DNA of 64,000 nt from Marinilabiliaceae bacterium (GCA_016933045.1 JAFGBR010000018.1:1-64000), one strand, 5' to 3'. Positions 1 through 8,659 are shown, counted from the first letter of the stretch. The notes: generated from the letters alone by a model not told the origin. Numbers and translations are program-made.

Positions 1-51
1 ATCGATAAATTTGGATTAAATCCCGAAGATCTTGGATTTGCAATTGCTTGA
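1..51 (+). CDS. possible 3' end of a CDS truncated by the window edge
   Basis: The first 48 bases read in frame as 16 codons ending in a Pro-Glu-Asp-Leu-Gly-Phe stretch, followed by TGA at 49-51. The composition looks protein-like and the frame is open to the edge, and the next gene on the opposite strand stops immediately after it. The fragment is too short to assign to a family. It may simply be an open stretch. Confidence 0.35.
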   Translation: MDKFGLNPEDLGFAIA

Positions 52-54
52 TAA

Positions 55-288
55 TCAGGATTTAAATTTTACGTTAGTCAGAATTACTTTAACAGGCACC
101 TCACTATTATTTGATACAAAATGTTTTCTGTCGTAAAATGCCCCAAAAGTATTATAACCCCATTCCGAATACTCAGGCAATTCGGGAAATTCAGAATCAG
201 CTACAAAAATTGATTCTTCCAATTCATAATCACTGGTGCAGCTAGCTAATAGAAATAATATACTGATAAAAACTAATAAACCCTTCAT
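55..288 (-). CDS. small, possibly truncated lipoprotein
   Basis: A 77-residue protein when started at the internal Met (ATG at 286-288). This start puts a basic n-region, a hydrophobic core and the lipobox LLASC at the N-terminus; a longer frame to 336 would bury the signal peptide. After the lipidated Cys it carries an acidic linker and an N-T-F-G-A-F segment. This resembles the start of the mature domain in several Bacteroidota lipoproteins with an 'NTFGxxVNG' motif (DUF6252/DUF5025-like, from memory). Those proteins are considerably longer, so this copy may be cut short. It lies 11 bases downstream of the barrel gene and is probably co-transcribed with it. The function is unknown and the family link is tentative. 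Confidence 0.55.
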   Translation of the reverse strand: MKGLLVFISILFLLASCTSDYELEESIFVADSEFPELPEYSEWGYNTFGAFYDRKHFVSNNSEVPVKVILTNVKFKS

Positions 289-299
289 ACATATATGCT

Positions 300-1088
300 T
301 TAAAACGGTACTTGAATATTTAATTGAACACCACATCCTACATCTGGTTTAACCAATCCCGAAACTGATTTGTCGGTTACAAATAATGATGGTAAAGCAA
401 ATTCTACAATAAGTCCGGATTTATCTTCTCGACCAAAATTAAATCCAACCATCGGATAAAACACTGATACAAAATCGGCTGGCTCATCAAATTTATTAAT
501 TACACCATCCTCATATTCTTCCATTAAATTATTAAAAAAAACCACATCAGTTGTTGTATGTAATCTATAATTTAAATCAAACGCTGCCTTAAAAAAGAAT
601 CGATAGTACTTTTTATTAACCATTATGCGTTTTAATTCTAATGGTATTCCAATATAATACGATGCCTGATTAATCTCTTTAATCTTCAAAAATTCAGATG
701 ATGCTTCATTTTTATTATACAACAAAAAAAAGTATTCAGATGATTCATAATCAGATGATAATTTACCTAATGAACTACAACATTTTTTTATTCTCAATCC
801 AGTTAAAAATGCATGTTTATTATCATTTAATCGAAATTCAACCTTAGCACCTATATACCATTGATAATAAAAAGAACTAATATTATCTATTAATCTATCC
901 GATTGATAATACACCGAAGAGCTGTTTCGAAAAAAATCGTATGTCTGCATATTAGAATCATAAAATCCTATTCCTGTCTCTAATTCAAAAAAACTAGTTG
1001 GTTTGTTTTCTTCATTCTGACCGTTTGTTTCGGACTGAAATATCAATAATGAAATAATTATTATTAATAATGTATTTATCTTACACAT
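300..1088 (-). CDS. outer-membrane beta-barrel protein, unknown function
   Basis: A 262-residue protein with a signal peptide over about residues 1-23 (hydrophobic Ile/Leu run, cleavage near NGQ). Alternating hydrophobic and aromatic strands follow, and the C-terminus is Phe, typical of outer-membrane barrels. Strand-like segments such as YYIGIPLELKRI and FYPMVGFNFGRE fit the 'outer membrane protein beta-barrel' (OMP_b-brl/PorT-like) group widespread in Bacteroidota. No enzymatic motif is visible. It is upstream of the small lipoprotein, with the long AT-rich spacer 1089-1795 as its probable promoter region. The role is unknown. Confidence 0.7.
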   Translation of the reverse strand: MCKINTLLIIIISLLIFQSETNGQNEENKPTSFFELETGIGFYDSNMQTYDFFRNSSSVYYQSDRLIDNISSFYYQWYIGAKVEFRLNDNKHAFLTGLRIKKCCSSLGKLSSDYESSEYFFLLYNKNEASSEFLKIKEINQASYYIGIPLELKRIMVNKKYYRFFFKAAFDLNYRLHTTTDVVFFNNLMEEYEDGVINKFDEPADFVSVFYPMVGFNFGREDKSGLIVEFALPSLFVTDKSVSGLVKPDVGCGVQLNIQVPF

Positions 1089-1795
1089 GTTATTATTGAT
1101 TATTATTTTGTAACTTTCCCTTCACCTAAAAATTAAATCTAAAAATAATTATTTATTAATTTTTAAACGCATCACTTTAAAATATATTACAAGAAAAATA
1201 TTTGTTTAGAATTGGAATAATCACAATCGAAGCTAATCTATTATAAATTTATAAACCTGAGTATTATAGTATAACAATGTCTGTAACAAATAGAATCTTT
1301 AAGAACCATAATTTTTTATTTAATATATCATACAACTCTCATTTACCTTTATCACTTTTTCATTAAAATAAGTGTCAAAAATATTTTTATTATTGCGTGT
1401 AAAAATTTATATTTATTAATTATATTAATTAAAAACGAAATAATATAGTTGTTTTTTTGACTTTTCCGTTTGATATAAAAAATGAACATTCGGGGTGTTT
1501 TATTTGATAATAGAATAACAAGAGGAAAAAAATGTTATATTATTATATTAAATCATAATTGAACAAACTTTCTAATATTATTGTTTAATTCAATATGACA
1601 AGGGTTAAGACTAGATTATAATTTTATCCGATTTTTTTTGAGAATTATATGTAATGCAGATATATTTTATCTGCAAAATGATATTTTATAATCAAATAAA
1701 ATAAATGTATCCAAAGTTTTTATAAACTCAATCACAAAAATAGAAAGAAATAACATTATTATAATTTTAATTATTAACACTAAAACAATTTATAA
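1089..1795. other. 0.7-kb AT-rich divergent intergenic region
   Basis: No convincing ORF is present on either strand. It separates the minus-strand barrel gene from the plus-strand lipoprotein and should hold both promoters. A minus-strand TATTTTTG box (CAAAAATA at 1376-1383) fits the Bacteroidota -7 consensus, but such boxes arise by chance in DNA this AT-rich. The clearest structure is the inverted repeat at 1655-1675, listed separately. Confidence 0.5.
1655..1675. repeat. 8-bp perfect inverted repeat upstream of a lipoprotein gene
   Basis: TGCAGATA (1655-1662) and TATCTGCA (1668-1675) are perfect complements separated by five bases. They lie about 120 bases before the lipoprotein ATG. The arrangement fits an operator or a 5'-UTR hairpin. 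No U-run follows, so it is not an obvious terminator. Confidence 0.4.
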
Positions 1796-2833
1796 ATGAA
1801 AAAGTTAAAATTTGTAAGCTTACTGATAGCTGCCCTTTTTATGGGTTTTGGATTTAATTCCTGTGAAGAGGACAGTGTTCTGGCAACAGATGAAGACGAA
1901 GAGATAGAACTCACTATTTCGGAAGGTGGCTCATTAGCTGAAGTTACCATCTATGTAGGTGATCTTGAGCCTGGTGCAACATCAACTGATGTTACTGTTA
2001 ATTTTACATCTACAGACACAAAAATGAGACGTTTATATATGACACAAAACATTGCCGATGCCGGTTTTGAGAAATATGAACTAAGTATTGACGGGTTAGA
2101 TAAAAAAGGTGATGGATCTATTGACCTTAGCAGTGGTGAAGGGTATAACTTTACTTTCAAAATTCCTTTCCCTGTTTTGTCAGATATGACCGAAGGAACT
2201 ATTGTATATCAACTTTGGGCAACTTCAGGACGTGGAGACTACCGCGATGTTGAAAACAGCCTTGTTGCTGGTCCCGGAAAAGTAATTATTAATTATGGTG
2301 GTTCTAATCCTGCAAATTCTCTTGTAAAAGAATATACCGCTAAAATTCTGGCCGCTCCATTGGGAGATGGTTCTTCTGAAACTTTCATCTCATTAATAGA
2401 CGGTAAATTGTATAGAATTAATCAGGGTGAAGAATATGCTGCATACTGGGACTTCGGATATTACTATGGAGCTTCAGGCAATATTGCCGGTCATGGTTCT
2501 TCATTAGCTTCTACAAGCTCTTATGAAGCAACTTTCCAGGTAAATGTTGGTACGAGCATTGTTGATGTAGATGGAATAGCTGGAACAAGCGATTTAAATA
2601 ATTGTTATTTTGCTTTATCGGCAATGACCGTTGCTGATTTCGATGCTGTTGAAAACTCCAATGATCTTGATAATATTACAACCCCATCTGAGCAAAGCAT
2701 TAATAGTTTAGAAATTGGTGATATAATCGAATTTGTTGATAATTATGGAAATAAAGGCCTTATTAAGGTTGTTAATATTGTTGGAACTTATAATTCAGGA
2801 GATTACATTGAATTAGATATCAAAGTACAATAG
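1796..2833 (+). CDS. hypothetical lipoprotein
   Basis: A 345-residue protein with a lysine-rich n-region, a hydrophobic core and a lipobox ending in Cys23 (FNSC). An acidic Asp/Glu tether follows, typical of surface-exposed Bacteroidota lipoproteins. The rest is rich in Thr, Ser, Gly and Asn with predicted beta-strands and no cysteines, suggesting beta-sandwich domains. I do not recognise the family and see no catalytic motif. It appears monocistronic: a long AT-rich leader precedes it and a strong hairpin terminator follows. A cell-surface binding or structural role is possible but unproven. Confidence 0.7.
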   Translation: MKKLKFVSLLIAALFMGFGFNSCEEDSVLATDEDEEIELTISEGGSLAEVTIYVGDLEPGATSTDVTVNFTSTDTKMRRLYMTQNIADAGFEKYELSIDGLDKKGDGSIDLSSGEGYNFTFKIPFPVLSDMTEGTIVYQLWATSGRGDYRDVENSLVAGPGKVIINYGGSNPANSLVKEYTAKILAAPLGDGSSETFISLIDGKLYRINQGEEYAAYWDFGYYYGASGNIAGHGSSLASTSSYEATFQVNVGTSIVDVDGIAGTSDLNNCYFALSAMTVADFDAVENSNDLDNITTPSEQSINSLEIGDIIEFVDNYGNKGLIKVVNIVGTYNSGDYIELDIKVQ

Positions 2834-2845
2834 ATTTAATAAATA

Positions 2846-2886
2846 AAAATGGCTGTCCACAAAAAATCGGACAGTCATTTTTTTAT
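2846..2886 (+). terminator. rho-independent terminator of the lipoprotein gene
   Basis: AATGGCTGTCC (2847-2857) pairs with GGACAGTCATT (2869-2879) with one G-U wobble and an A-rich loop. A run of T follows, starting at 2878. It lies 13 bases after the lipoprotein stop. Confidence 0.85.
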
Positions 2887-3081
2887 TAAAATACTTTTCA
2901 TTCTATAATATTTCGAAAATAATATCAAACAAGTCACTATGAAACACTCATAATGATTTTTGACGGCTTCAATTTATCCGCATTTACCTACCTCGTGATA
3001 ATACTTATTAAATATTTACTTAAGTATCATATTATTTTCAAGTATAATATTTAAACATCCATCCTTTTACTTATATAAAAG

Positions 3082-3112
3082 TTGTTGAATTTTAATTGAA
3101 ACTTTATTTTTG
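3082..3112 (+). promoter_or_regulatory. Bacteroidota-type promoter of trpS
   Basis: TTG at 3082-3084, a 20-base spacer, then TATTTTTG at 3105-3112. This matches the TTG-N19/20-TAnnTTTG consensus read by the Bacteroidota primary sigma factor. It lies 51 bases before the trpS ATG, giving a leader of about 45 bases. Confidence 0.65.
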
Positions 3113-3163
3113 CAGTTCTTAAAACCAAAATATGAGGTTTAATAACCTCAAACATATAAAAAA

Positions 3164-4165
3164 ATGAGTAAAGAGATTGTTGTTAGCGGAATAAGACCTA
3201 CAGGTGATTTACATTTGGGAAATTACTTTGGAGCGATAAAAAACTTCATTGCAATGCAAGAAACACATAATTGTTTCTTCTTTATTGCTGATTATCATTC
3301 ATTAACCACCCACCCTACACCCGAAAACCTTCATGGAAATGTTCGAAGTGTGTTAGCTAATTACCTAGCTGCAGGTATCGACCCCGAAAAAGCAACTCTT
3401 TATCTGCAAAGCGATATTCCGGAAACAGCCGAGTTATATCTATTCTTAAATATGAACGCATACATGGGCGAATTGGCTCGTTGTACATCATTTAAAGAAA
3501 AAGCACGTAAACAACCCAATAATGTTAATGCAGGTTTGTTAACATATCCAACTCTTATGGCGGCAGATATAATTATACATAAAGCACAAAAAGTGCCAGT
3601 TGGCAAAGATCAAGAGCAACACTTAGAGATGACACGTCAGTTTGCAAACCGCTTTAACCGTATGTATAATGTCGATTATTTTCCCGAACCACAGGCTTTT
3701 AACTTTGGTGCTCAACTGGTAAAAATACCTGGACTCGATGGCAGTGGCAAAATGGGTAAATCGGAAGGTGAAGGTAATGCAATTTTCTTCTCTGATGATC
3801 CGAAAGTAATACGAAAAAAAGTTATGCGAGCATTGACTGATAGCGGACCAACTGAATTGAACCAAACAAAACCAATATATATTCAAAACTTATTTACACT
3901 AATGGAGGTTGTTTCGACTCCCGATGTAGTAAAAAAATTCGATAACGATTATAATAACTGCGTAATACGTTATGGCGATTTAAAAAAACAACTAGCCGAA
4001 GATATTGTATCTTTTACAGAACCAATGCGCGAAAAAATCAAATCTATTATCTCCAATGACAGCTACATTAAAAAAGTGGTTGAAATGGGACGAGAAAAGG
4101 CAAAAGAATCAGCATCAAAAACCATAAACGAGGTTCGTGAAATAATTGGTATTAAACGGTTTTAA
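3164..4165 (+). CDS. trpS: tryptophanyl-tRNA synthetase
   Basis: A class I aminoacyl-tRNA synthetase of 333 residues, normal for bacterial TrpRS, charging tRNA-Trp in the cytoplasm. The N-terminal Rossmann fold carries the HIGH-equivalent around His17 (TGDLHLGN). The second ATP signature is the KMGKS variant of KMSKS near residues 195-199, preceded by GLDGSG. The motif KVPVGKDQEQHLEMTR is characteristic of the TrpRS/TyrRS group. It has its own promoter and appears monocistronic. It converges on yidD with only about 30 bases between stops and no clear terminator there. Confidence 0.97.
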   Translation: MSKEIVVSGIRPTGDLHLGNYFGAIKNFIAMQETHNCFFFIADYHSLTTHPTPENLHGNVRSVLANYLAAGIDPEKATLYLQSDIPETAELYLFLNMNAYMGELARCTSFKEKARKQPNNVNAGLLTYPTLMAADIIIHKAQKVPVGKDQEQHLEMTRQFANRFNRMYNVDYFPEPQAFNFGAQLVKIPGLDGSGKMGKSEGEGNAIFFSDDPKVIRKKVMRALTDSGPTELNQTKPIYIQNLFTLMEVVSTPDVVKKFDNDYNNCVIRYGDLKKQLAEDIVSFTEPMREKIKSIISNDSYIKKVVEMGREKAKESASKTINEVREIIGIKRF

Positions 4166-4196
4166 CACATTCTAACCCATACAATATACATCACCT

Positions 4197-4451
4197 TCAG
4201 GGCACAGGATCATGTCCGTGTCCACCCCATGGGTTACAACGCAAAATACGCCATATTGAGAGGAACAACCCTTTAATTGGGCCATGTTTCTTTAGCGCTT
4301 CAATAGTGTATGTGGAACAAGTGGGTGTAAATCTACACGATTGTCCCAAAAATGGAGATATAGTATACTGATAAACTCGAACAGGTATAATTAACAGAAA
4401 AACAAATAATTGCCTTATTTTCCAATACCAAGGTTTTCTTTTACTATCCAT
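4197..4451 (-). CDS. yidD: membrane protein insertion efficiency factor YidD
   Basis: An 84-residue protein with an N-terminal hydrophobic/amphipathic segment and the YidD signature: the [11 protein letters not shown] cysteine block, a Lys-His-Gly turn, and the C-terminal [14 protein letters not shown]. YidD assists insertion of inner-membrane proteins together with YidC. Its start overlaps the end of rnpA by eight bases, the usual rnpA-yidD coupling. The rpmH and yidC genes often found alongside are not in this window. Confidence 0.95.
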   Translation of the reverse strand: MDSKRKPWYWKIRQLFVFLLIIPVRVYQYTISPFLGQSCRFTPTCSTYTIEALKKHGPIKGLFLSIWRILRCNPWGGHGHDPVP

Positions 4452-4839
4452 TAGATTTTAAAACAGTTAGTTTATAGAATTGATTAATAACCTTTTCTAT
4501 GCCGGCCTCTATTTCTGCATACGATAGTATTTCGGTAGGTAAATATATTATTGCAAAAACTAGTTTTATCTCATTTTTATCTAAAATATGATATAATTTA
4601 TGTTTATTAAGCCGGTATGCCTCTTTTATTTTACGACGAATGAAATTTCGTTTATTGGCCCGTTTAAACCGCTTTTTCGAAACACTAACTAATACCTGAG
4701 CCGGAAACACTTGTTCAGACTCTATAAAACTATAAACTACCCTAAAAGGATACTTTACAAAAGAATTACCCTCCTCAAACAAATTGTCAATGAGATGAAA
4801 ATTACACAGTCGCTCTTCTTTTGTAAAAGTATATAACAT
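4444..4839 (-). CDS. rnpA: ribonuclease P protein component
   Basis: A 131-residue basic protein. The RNR motif [17 protein letters not shown] (around residues 57-75) is diagnostic of the RnpA protein that assists the RNase P RNA in maturing tRNA 5' ends. The fold begins near FTKEERLCN. It overlaps yidD by eight bases. Upstream is the hemD terminator hairpin, so rnpA-yidD is probably transcribed from the short gap beyond the hairpin or by read-through from hemD. Confidence 0.95.
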   Translation of the reverse strand: MLYTFTKEERLCNFHLIDNLFEEGNSFVKYPFRVVYSFIESEQVFPAQVLVSVSKKRFKRANKRNFIRRKIKEAYRLNKHKLYHILDKNEIKLVFAIIYLPTEILSYAEIEAGIEKVINQFYKLTVLKSNG

Positions 4840-4847
4840 ACAGGCTT

Positions 4848-4885
4848 AAAAAAAACGACCTTCCATTTCAACGAAAGGAAGGTCG
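4848..4885 (-). terminator. terminator downstream of hemD
   Basis: CGACCTTCC (4856-4864) and GGAAGGTCG (4877-4885) form a 9-bp perfect stem with a 12-base loop. Read on the minus strand it is followed by eight T residues (A-run at 4848-4855). It sits between hemD and rnpA. Confidence 0.85.
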
Positions 4886-4904
4886 ATAAGTTTATTTATA
4901 CAAA

Positions 4905-5657
4905 CTACTTACTTTCTTTATTATGCTTTTTAATAAACTGCTCAAGTGCCATAGTCATTGAAGGAGCTTGTGGCATAGGGGCCTGAATATCCAATCTTAA
5001 ACCGGCATCTTTAACAGCTTTAGCTGTTGCGGGACCAAACGAAGCAATTTTTATATCATTTTGCTTAAAATCAGGGAAATTTTGCAACAACGAAGCAATT
5101 CCAGATGGGCTGAAAAACACCAACACATCATAATCAATTTCACTAATATCGCTCAAATCACTACTAACTGTACGATAAAGTATTCCAATAGTATAATCAA
5201 CCTTACTCTTATCTAACAAATCAGGTATTTCCTGCTTATGAATATCAGAAAGTGGAACAAAATATTTCTCCTCTTTATGTTTCTTTATCACCTCAATTAA
5301 GTCGGAAAATTTCCCTGTTGAAAAGAAAATCTTTCGTTTTCGATATACAATATATTTCTGAAGGTAATGTGCTGTTGCCTCTGATATACAAAAATACTTC
5401 ATATCATCAGGCACAGTAACTCTCATATCTTCAGCTATCCTGAAAAAATGATCTATTGCAGTCCTACTAGTAAAAATAACAGCTGTATGATCAAGAATGT
5501 TAATTTTTTGAGTCCTGAAATCTTTTGTTAGAATACCTTCAACTTTTATAAATGGTCTGAAATCTATCTTCAAATTATTCTTTTCAGCCAAATCGAAGTA
5601 GGGATCTTTGGCCGCAGTGGGTTTGGGTTGGGAGACCAGAATCTTTTTAATCTTCAA
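4905..5657 (-). CDS. hemD: uroporphyrinogen-III synthase
   Basis: A 250-residue HemD-family protein, which closes hydroxymethylbilane to uroporphyrinogen III in tetrapyrrole synthesis. It starts KKILVSQPKP and contains the dispersed HemD features: a TSRTAIDHFF segment (about residues 63-72), YDVLVFFSPSGIASL, and ASFGPATAKAVKDAGL near the C-terminus. The start codon is TTG (5655-5657); an in-frame stop lies four codons upstream and no ATG gives the N-terminal strand. The DUF4271 gene upstream is its usual partner in Bacteroidota. A strong terminator follows. Confidence 0.88.
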   Translation of the reverse strand: MKIKKILVSQPKPTAAKDPYFDLAEKNNLKIDFRPFIKVEGILTKDFRTQKINILDHTAVIFTSRTAIDHFFRIAEDMRVTVPDDMKYFCISEATAHYLQKYIVYRKRKIFFSTGKFSDLIEVIKKHKEEKYFVPLSDIHKQEIPDLLDKSKVDYTIGILYRTVSSDLSDISEIDYDVLVFFSPSGIASLLQNFPDFKQNDIKIASFGPATAKAVKDAGLRLDIQAPMPQAPSMTMALEQFIKKHNKESK

Positions 5658-5706
5658 TGTTCTTCTATTTTAATTCAACAAAACCTCTACCTAAATTTTT
5701 CATGTA

Positions 5707-6801
5707 TCACAACATAATCAACTTGTACAGTATGGCCAAGGGTAAAATTTCCAGTGCACAAAGATACAAAAACAAATACACAACAGAAAAATGTTCACTT
5801 AAAAATATTCGAACACCCCTAAATATTTGAATAAAATAACAGGTTACAAAAACTATTATTCCCCCTTGTATAACAGTAGTAGTGCCATTTTCTGATAAAA
5901 AGGGAAGAACTAATATAAATGGAAGTAAAATAAGTCCTAATACTTTATTTACCAGGTTAGCATGAAACAAAAACTCATCAGTTTGCTGTTTTATGTTGAA
6001 AATATACCCCAAAAAATAATATGCCCCCGTTTTTATTATCAAAAGTAAAACTGTAATGGCAATTGAAAATGCAAATATCCAAAAACCATATAAATCAAAT
6101 GGCGAATATCGAAAATGAATAATCAGTTCAAAAACAAAAACCCCAAATGTTAACTGAAATAAAAAGTTTAATCCCAACGATGGCAAACTGTTTTTTAAAT
6201 TTATAGATTTATAAAGAGTTGTTGCAACATGACTATAAATAATTGCCGAAAAGAGTTGTGAAATATATTTACCCGATGATAGCCTTATTAATCCCGCAAA
6301 ATAAATTATTATAATAATTACCGGAATAAGCCAAGAATAATAATCGTAAAAAACAGACTGCGATATTGGTTTTTCTATCATTTTTTTTTGCACAGCCACA
6401 GTAACAGGTTTCCGTTGGGGTATGAATAATGTATCTTTGGTTAACAATTCTCCTGTTAGAAATGCTTTATCATTTTGCGATTTATTTACCTGATTTTTCC
6501 CCTTTTCTTTACTTAAATATCTAATTAATGTATTATCAAAAAAATAGTGTGTTGAATCTGAATATATGGGTATGAGATTTAGGGCTACTGAATCATCATA
6601 CGACAATTTAACAATTGGATCTTTAGGTACTCGTGTAACCAAAACTTTTGGCAGTAAAGTATCTTTGAGTATTACTGGTTGATATAAAGGCTTTGGAACC
6701 TGTATAGTTTGATTAGGATTAAAATCAACTTTTAAAGGCGTTTTTAACAGTGTATTGCCAGTTTGTGTAGAATCACTTGTTATTTGTTGTGGCGTTGTCA
6801 A
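5707..6801 (-). CDS. DUF4271 membrane protein
   Basis: A 364-residue protein. The first ~150 residues are hydrophilic and Pro/Thr-rich with no signal peptide; the C-terminal ~210 residues contain about six or seven membrane segments (for example LIPVIIIIIYFAGLI). The DUF4271 family typically lies directly upstream of hemD in Bacteroidota, as here. The function is unknown. The annotated start is TTG (6799-6801), two codons after an in-frame TGA. No Met occurs before the membrane domain, so the true start could also be another non-ATG codon. Its promoter would lie in 6802-6867. Confidence 0.75.
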   Translation of the reverse strand: MTTPQQITSDSTQTGNTLLKTPLKVDFNPNQTIQVPKPLYQPVILKDTLLPKVLVTRVPKDPIVKLSYDDSVALNLIPIYSDSTHYFFDNTLIRYLSKEKGKNQVNKSQNDKAFLTGELLTKDTLFIPQRKPVTVAVQKKMIEKPISQSVFYDYYSWLIPVIIIIIYFAGLIRLSSGKYISQLFSAIIYSHVATTLYKSINLKNSLPSLGLNFLFQLTFGVFVFELIIHFRYSPFDLYGFWIFAFSIAITVLLLIIKTGAYYFLGYIFNIKQQTDEFLFHANLVNKVLGLILLPFILVLPFLSENGTTTVIQGGIIVFVTCYFIQIFRGVRIFLSEHFSVVYLFLYLCALEILPLAILYKLIML

Positions 6802-6867
6802 TTGTCAATAATTTGTGTATTCAAACAAAAATAATAAAAAGGTACATTTAGTATATTATGAATATAC

Positions 6868-7461
6868 TTATAATGAAGCATATTTTTTTTCATCATAGAT
6901 CCATTCCGGAGTATTTTTTATCAAATCTACAATACCCTCCAAATTATTCACAAACGTACAAACTGTTAAATGTTCAGGTCTCATAAACTGTTCATCAATC
7001 ATTTTTTTTAAAAGATCAATCAAAGGATTATAAAAACCATTCGTATTAACAACAATTACGGGTTTTGTAAAAAGTCCAAGTTTTTTAAGCGACAATACTT
7101 CTATTAATTCTTCAAGTGTGCCGGTACTTCCTGGCAATGCAATTACGGCATCAACATCTTTTATAAGTAAACTTTTGCGCTGGTGCATAGTATCAACCAA
7201 AACCATATCTTCAACATCTTTATGCTGCCATTCAACATCAACCATGAATTTTGGAATTACTCCTGTAATTCGACCTTTTAATGATAAAACACAATTAGCC
7301 AATTCACCCATTAAACCAACTTCACCACCCCCATATTTTATACCAATGTTGTTTCGAACCAATTCAGAAGCCAATACTTGAACTGTATCAATGTAATTAC
7401 GACTTACTTTTGTACTCGAAGCACAAAAAACCGAAACTGTTTTATATAGTAATTCTGCCAA
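6868..7461 (-). CDS. LOG family (cytokinin riboside monophosphate hydrolase-like) protein
   Basis: A 197-residue Rossmann-fold protein of the LOG/TIGR00730 family. Members hydrolyse nucleoside 5'-monophosphates to free base and ribose 5-phosphate. Visible signatures are SVFCASS at the N-terminus, KYGGGEVGLMGELA, and LPGSTGTLEELIEVL near residue 110. The last is the catalytic PGGxGTxxE box with the second Gly replaced by Ser. It starts with TTG (7459-7461), since the fold begins within ten residues. The physiological substrate in bacteria is uncertain. It is followed by DUF4271 and preceded by the DUF6048-like gene. Confidence 0.85.
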   Translation of the reverse strand: MAELLYKTVSVFCASSTKVSRNYIDTVQVLASELVRNNIGIKYGGGEVGLMGELANCVLSLKGRITGVIPKFMVDVEWQHKDVEDMVLVDTMHQRKSLLIKDVDAVIALPGSTGTLEELIEVLSLKKLGLFTKPVIVVNTNGFYNPLIDLLKKMIDEQFMRPEHLTVCTFVNNLEGIVDLIKNTPEWIYDEKKYASL

Positions 7462-7476
7462 TTGATTATTTATTTT

Positions 7477-8223
7477 TTATTTCGAAACAGGCAACTCATT
7501 TCTCTGTTTTTTTCCAAATGGAATCTGATATTCAATTGAATAATTAAAGCCAAATGCCATCCCACTTGATACTTTACCCATTCCGGGGACTGCATAAGGA
7601 ATAAGGATATCGTTTTTTTGGGACAATAACAATATTTTACTTCGAATACCCCATCCTAAATAAAAATTTCGAAACAATTCTGTCCTTAACCCAAAAACAA
7701 CCTCAAACCAATGCGATGTTACCGACGATACATTTGAACTTCCTGTATAATCATTCCAATAACCATTTCCAATTAAAAAATGATTACTGTAATGTTCCTG
7801 ATAAGCTAATCCATATCTAACACCAACCAATACATTATCATTATTACCCGGTTCATCAACCTTAAAAATATTAAAGTCGAGCCCTGCTTTTAAAAACGAT
7901 CCATTTGAACTGTAATCAAGTTCGGATAATAATTGTTCGGATTCACTCTTTATGCGACTTTTAGCCAACTCAATATTTTCATAACCTAACTCCGCCACTG
8001 CAAAAATCTTATCTTTTAACCCATAACGTCCCGAAAGAGTCAAACCGGTACGTTCGTTATTAAACCCTTTGATTATAAATGGTGATAAATCCAATCCTAA
8101 AGCAATACTATTTATGCGTCGAGGAGCCACTGTTAATTGCTCCTGGGCTTGTACATGATAAGTAATGCACAAACAAATAAAACTAATAAATATATACTTT
8201 AACGTTTTCAATATCTTCTCCAT
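7477..8223 (-). CDS. DUF6048-like outer-membrane barrel protein
   Basis: A 248-residue protein with a signal peptide ending near VQAQ (residues 24-27). Alternating amphipathic strands and glycine/aromatic-rich turns follow (ALGLDLSPFI, VLVGVRYGLAYQEHY, FYLGWGIRSKIL). It looks like an outer-membrane beta-barrel and resembles DUF6048, which in Bacteroidales follows a DUF6452 lipoprotein. The name is from memory and not searched. Its first 41 bases overlap the upstream gene in another frame, implying translational coupling. The function is unknown. Confidence 0.7.
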   Translation of the reverse strand: MEKILKTLKYIFISFICLCITYHVQAQEQLTVAPRRINSIALGLDLSPFIIKGFNNERTGLTLSGRYGLKDKIFAVAELGYENIELAKSRIKSESEQLLSELDYSSNGSFLKAGLDFNIFKVDEPGNNDNVLVGVRYGLAYQEHYSNHFLIGNGYWNDYTGSSNVSSVTSHWFEVVFGLRTELFRNFYLGWGIRSKILLLSQKNDILIPYAVPGMGKVSSGMAFGFNYSIEYQIPFGKKQRNELPVSK

Positions 8224-8659
8224 AATTTATTTTAGGATAGGCAATTGCGACTGAATCAATTATTAATGTCGTAAACAATACGGTATCGACTGAAAATTTA
8301 AAAATGTATCCACAATCGCCCGAAATATAATCGAGCTCTTTACTATGTACAAAACTTATTGTATCATAATAATCCCTGGCTCTAATAATGAACGATGTGG
8401 TATCGGGATCATTGGCAAACGATAATGGCAAAAAAACTTTATTAATACTTTTACTTTCGTAAACCGAATCAGTTTTTCCTAAACCATAAATCGAAACATC
8501 AGTAAGTACTGAGTCTTTATCATTTGATGCTGTTGATGTCCTGGCCGAATAAAACCCTAATTGAACAGCATGTTGATTAGATAAGCATAGATCGGAATTA
8601 CTACATGAGCTTAATCCAATTACTATAAAAAAGAAAAAAAATAGATCCCTTAAAAACAT
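8183..8659 (-). CDS. DUF6452-like lipoprotein
   Basis: A 158-residue protein with a very hydrophobic Phe-rich signal segment and the lipobox LSSC at about residues 16-19, followed by NSDLCLSNQ. The mature part is a short beta-rich domain with two further cysteines (Cys24, and one in SGDCGYIFKF). The pattern matches DUF6452 proteins that pair with DUF6048 barrels in Bacteroidales. Its 3' end overlaps the barrel gene by 41 bases. It probably acts with the barrel at the outer membrane; the function is unknown. Confidence 0.7.
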   Translation of the reverse strand: MFLRDLFFFFFIVIGLSSCSNSDLCLSNQHAVQLGFYSARTSTASNDKDSVLTDVSIYGLGKTDSVYESKSINKVFLPLSFANDPDTTSFIIRARDYYDTISFVHSKELDYISGDCGYIFKFSVDTVLFTTLIIDSVAIAYPKINYGEDIENVKVYIY

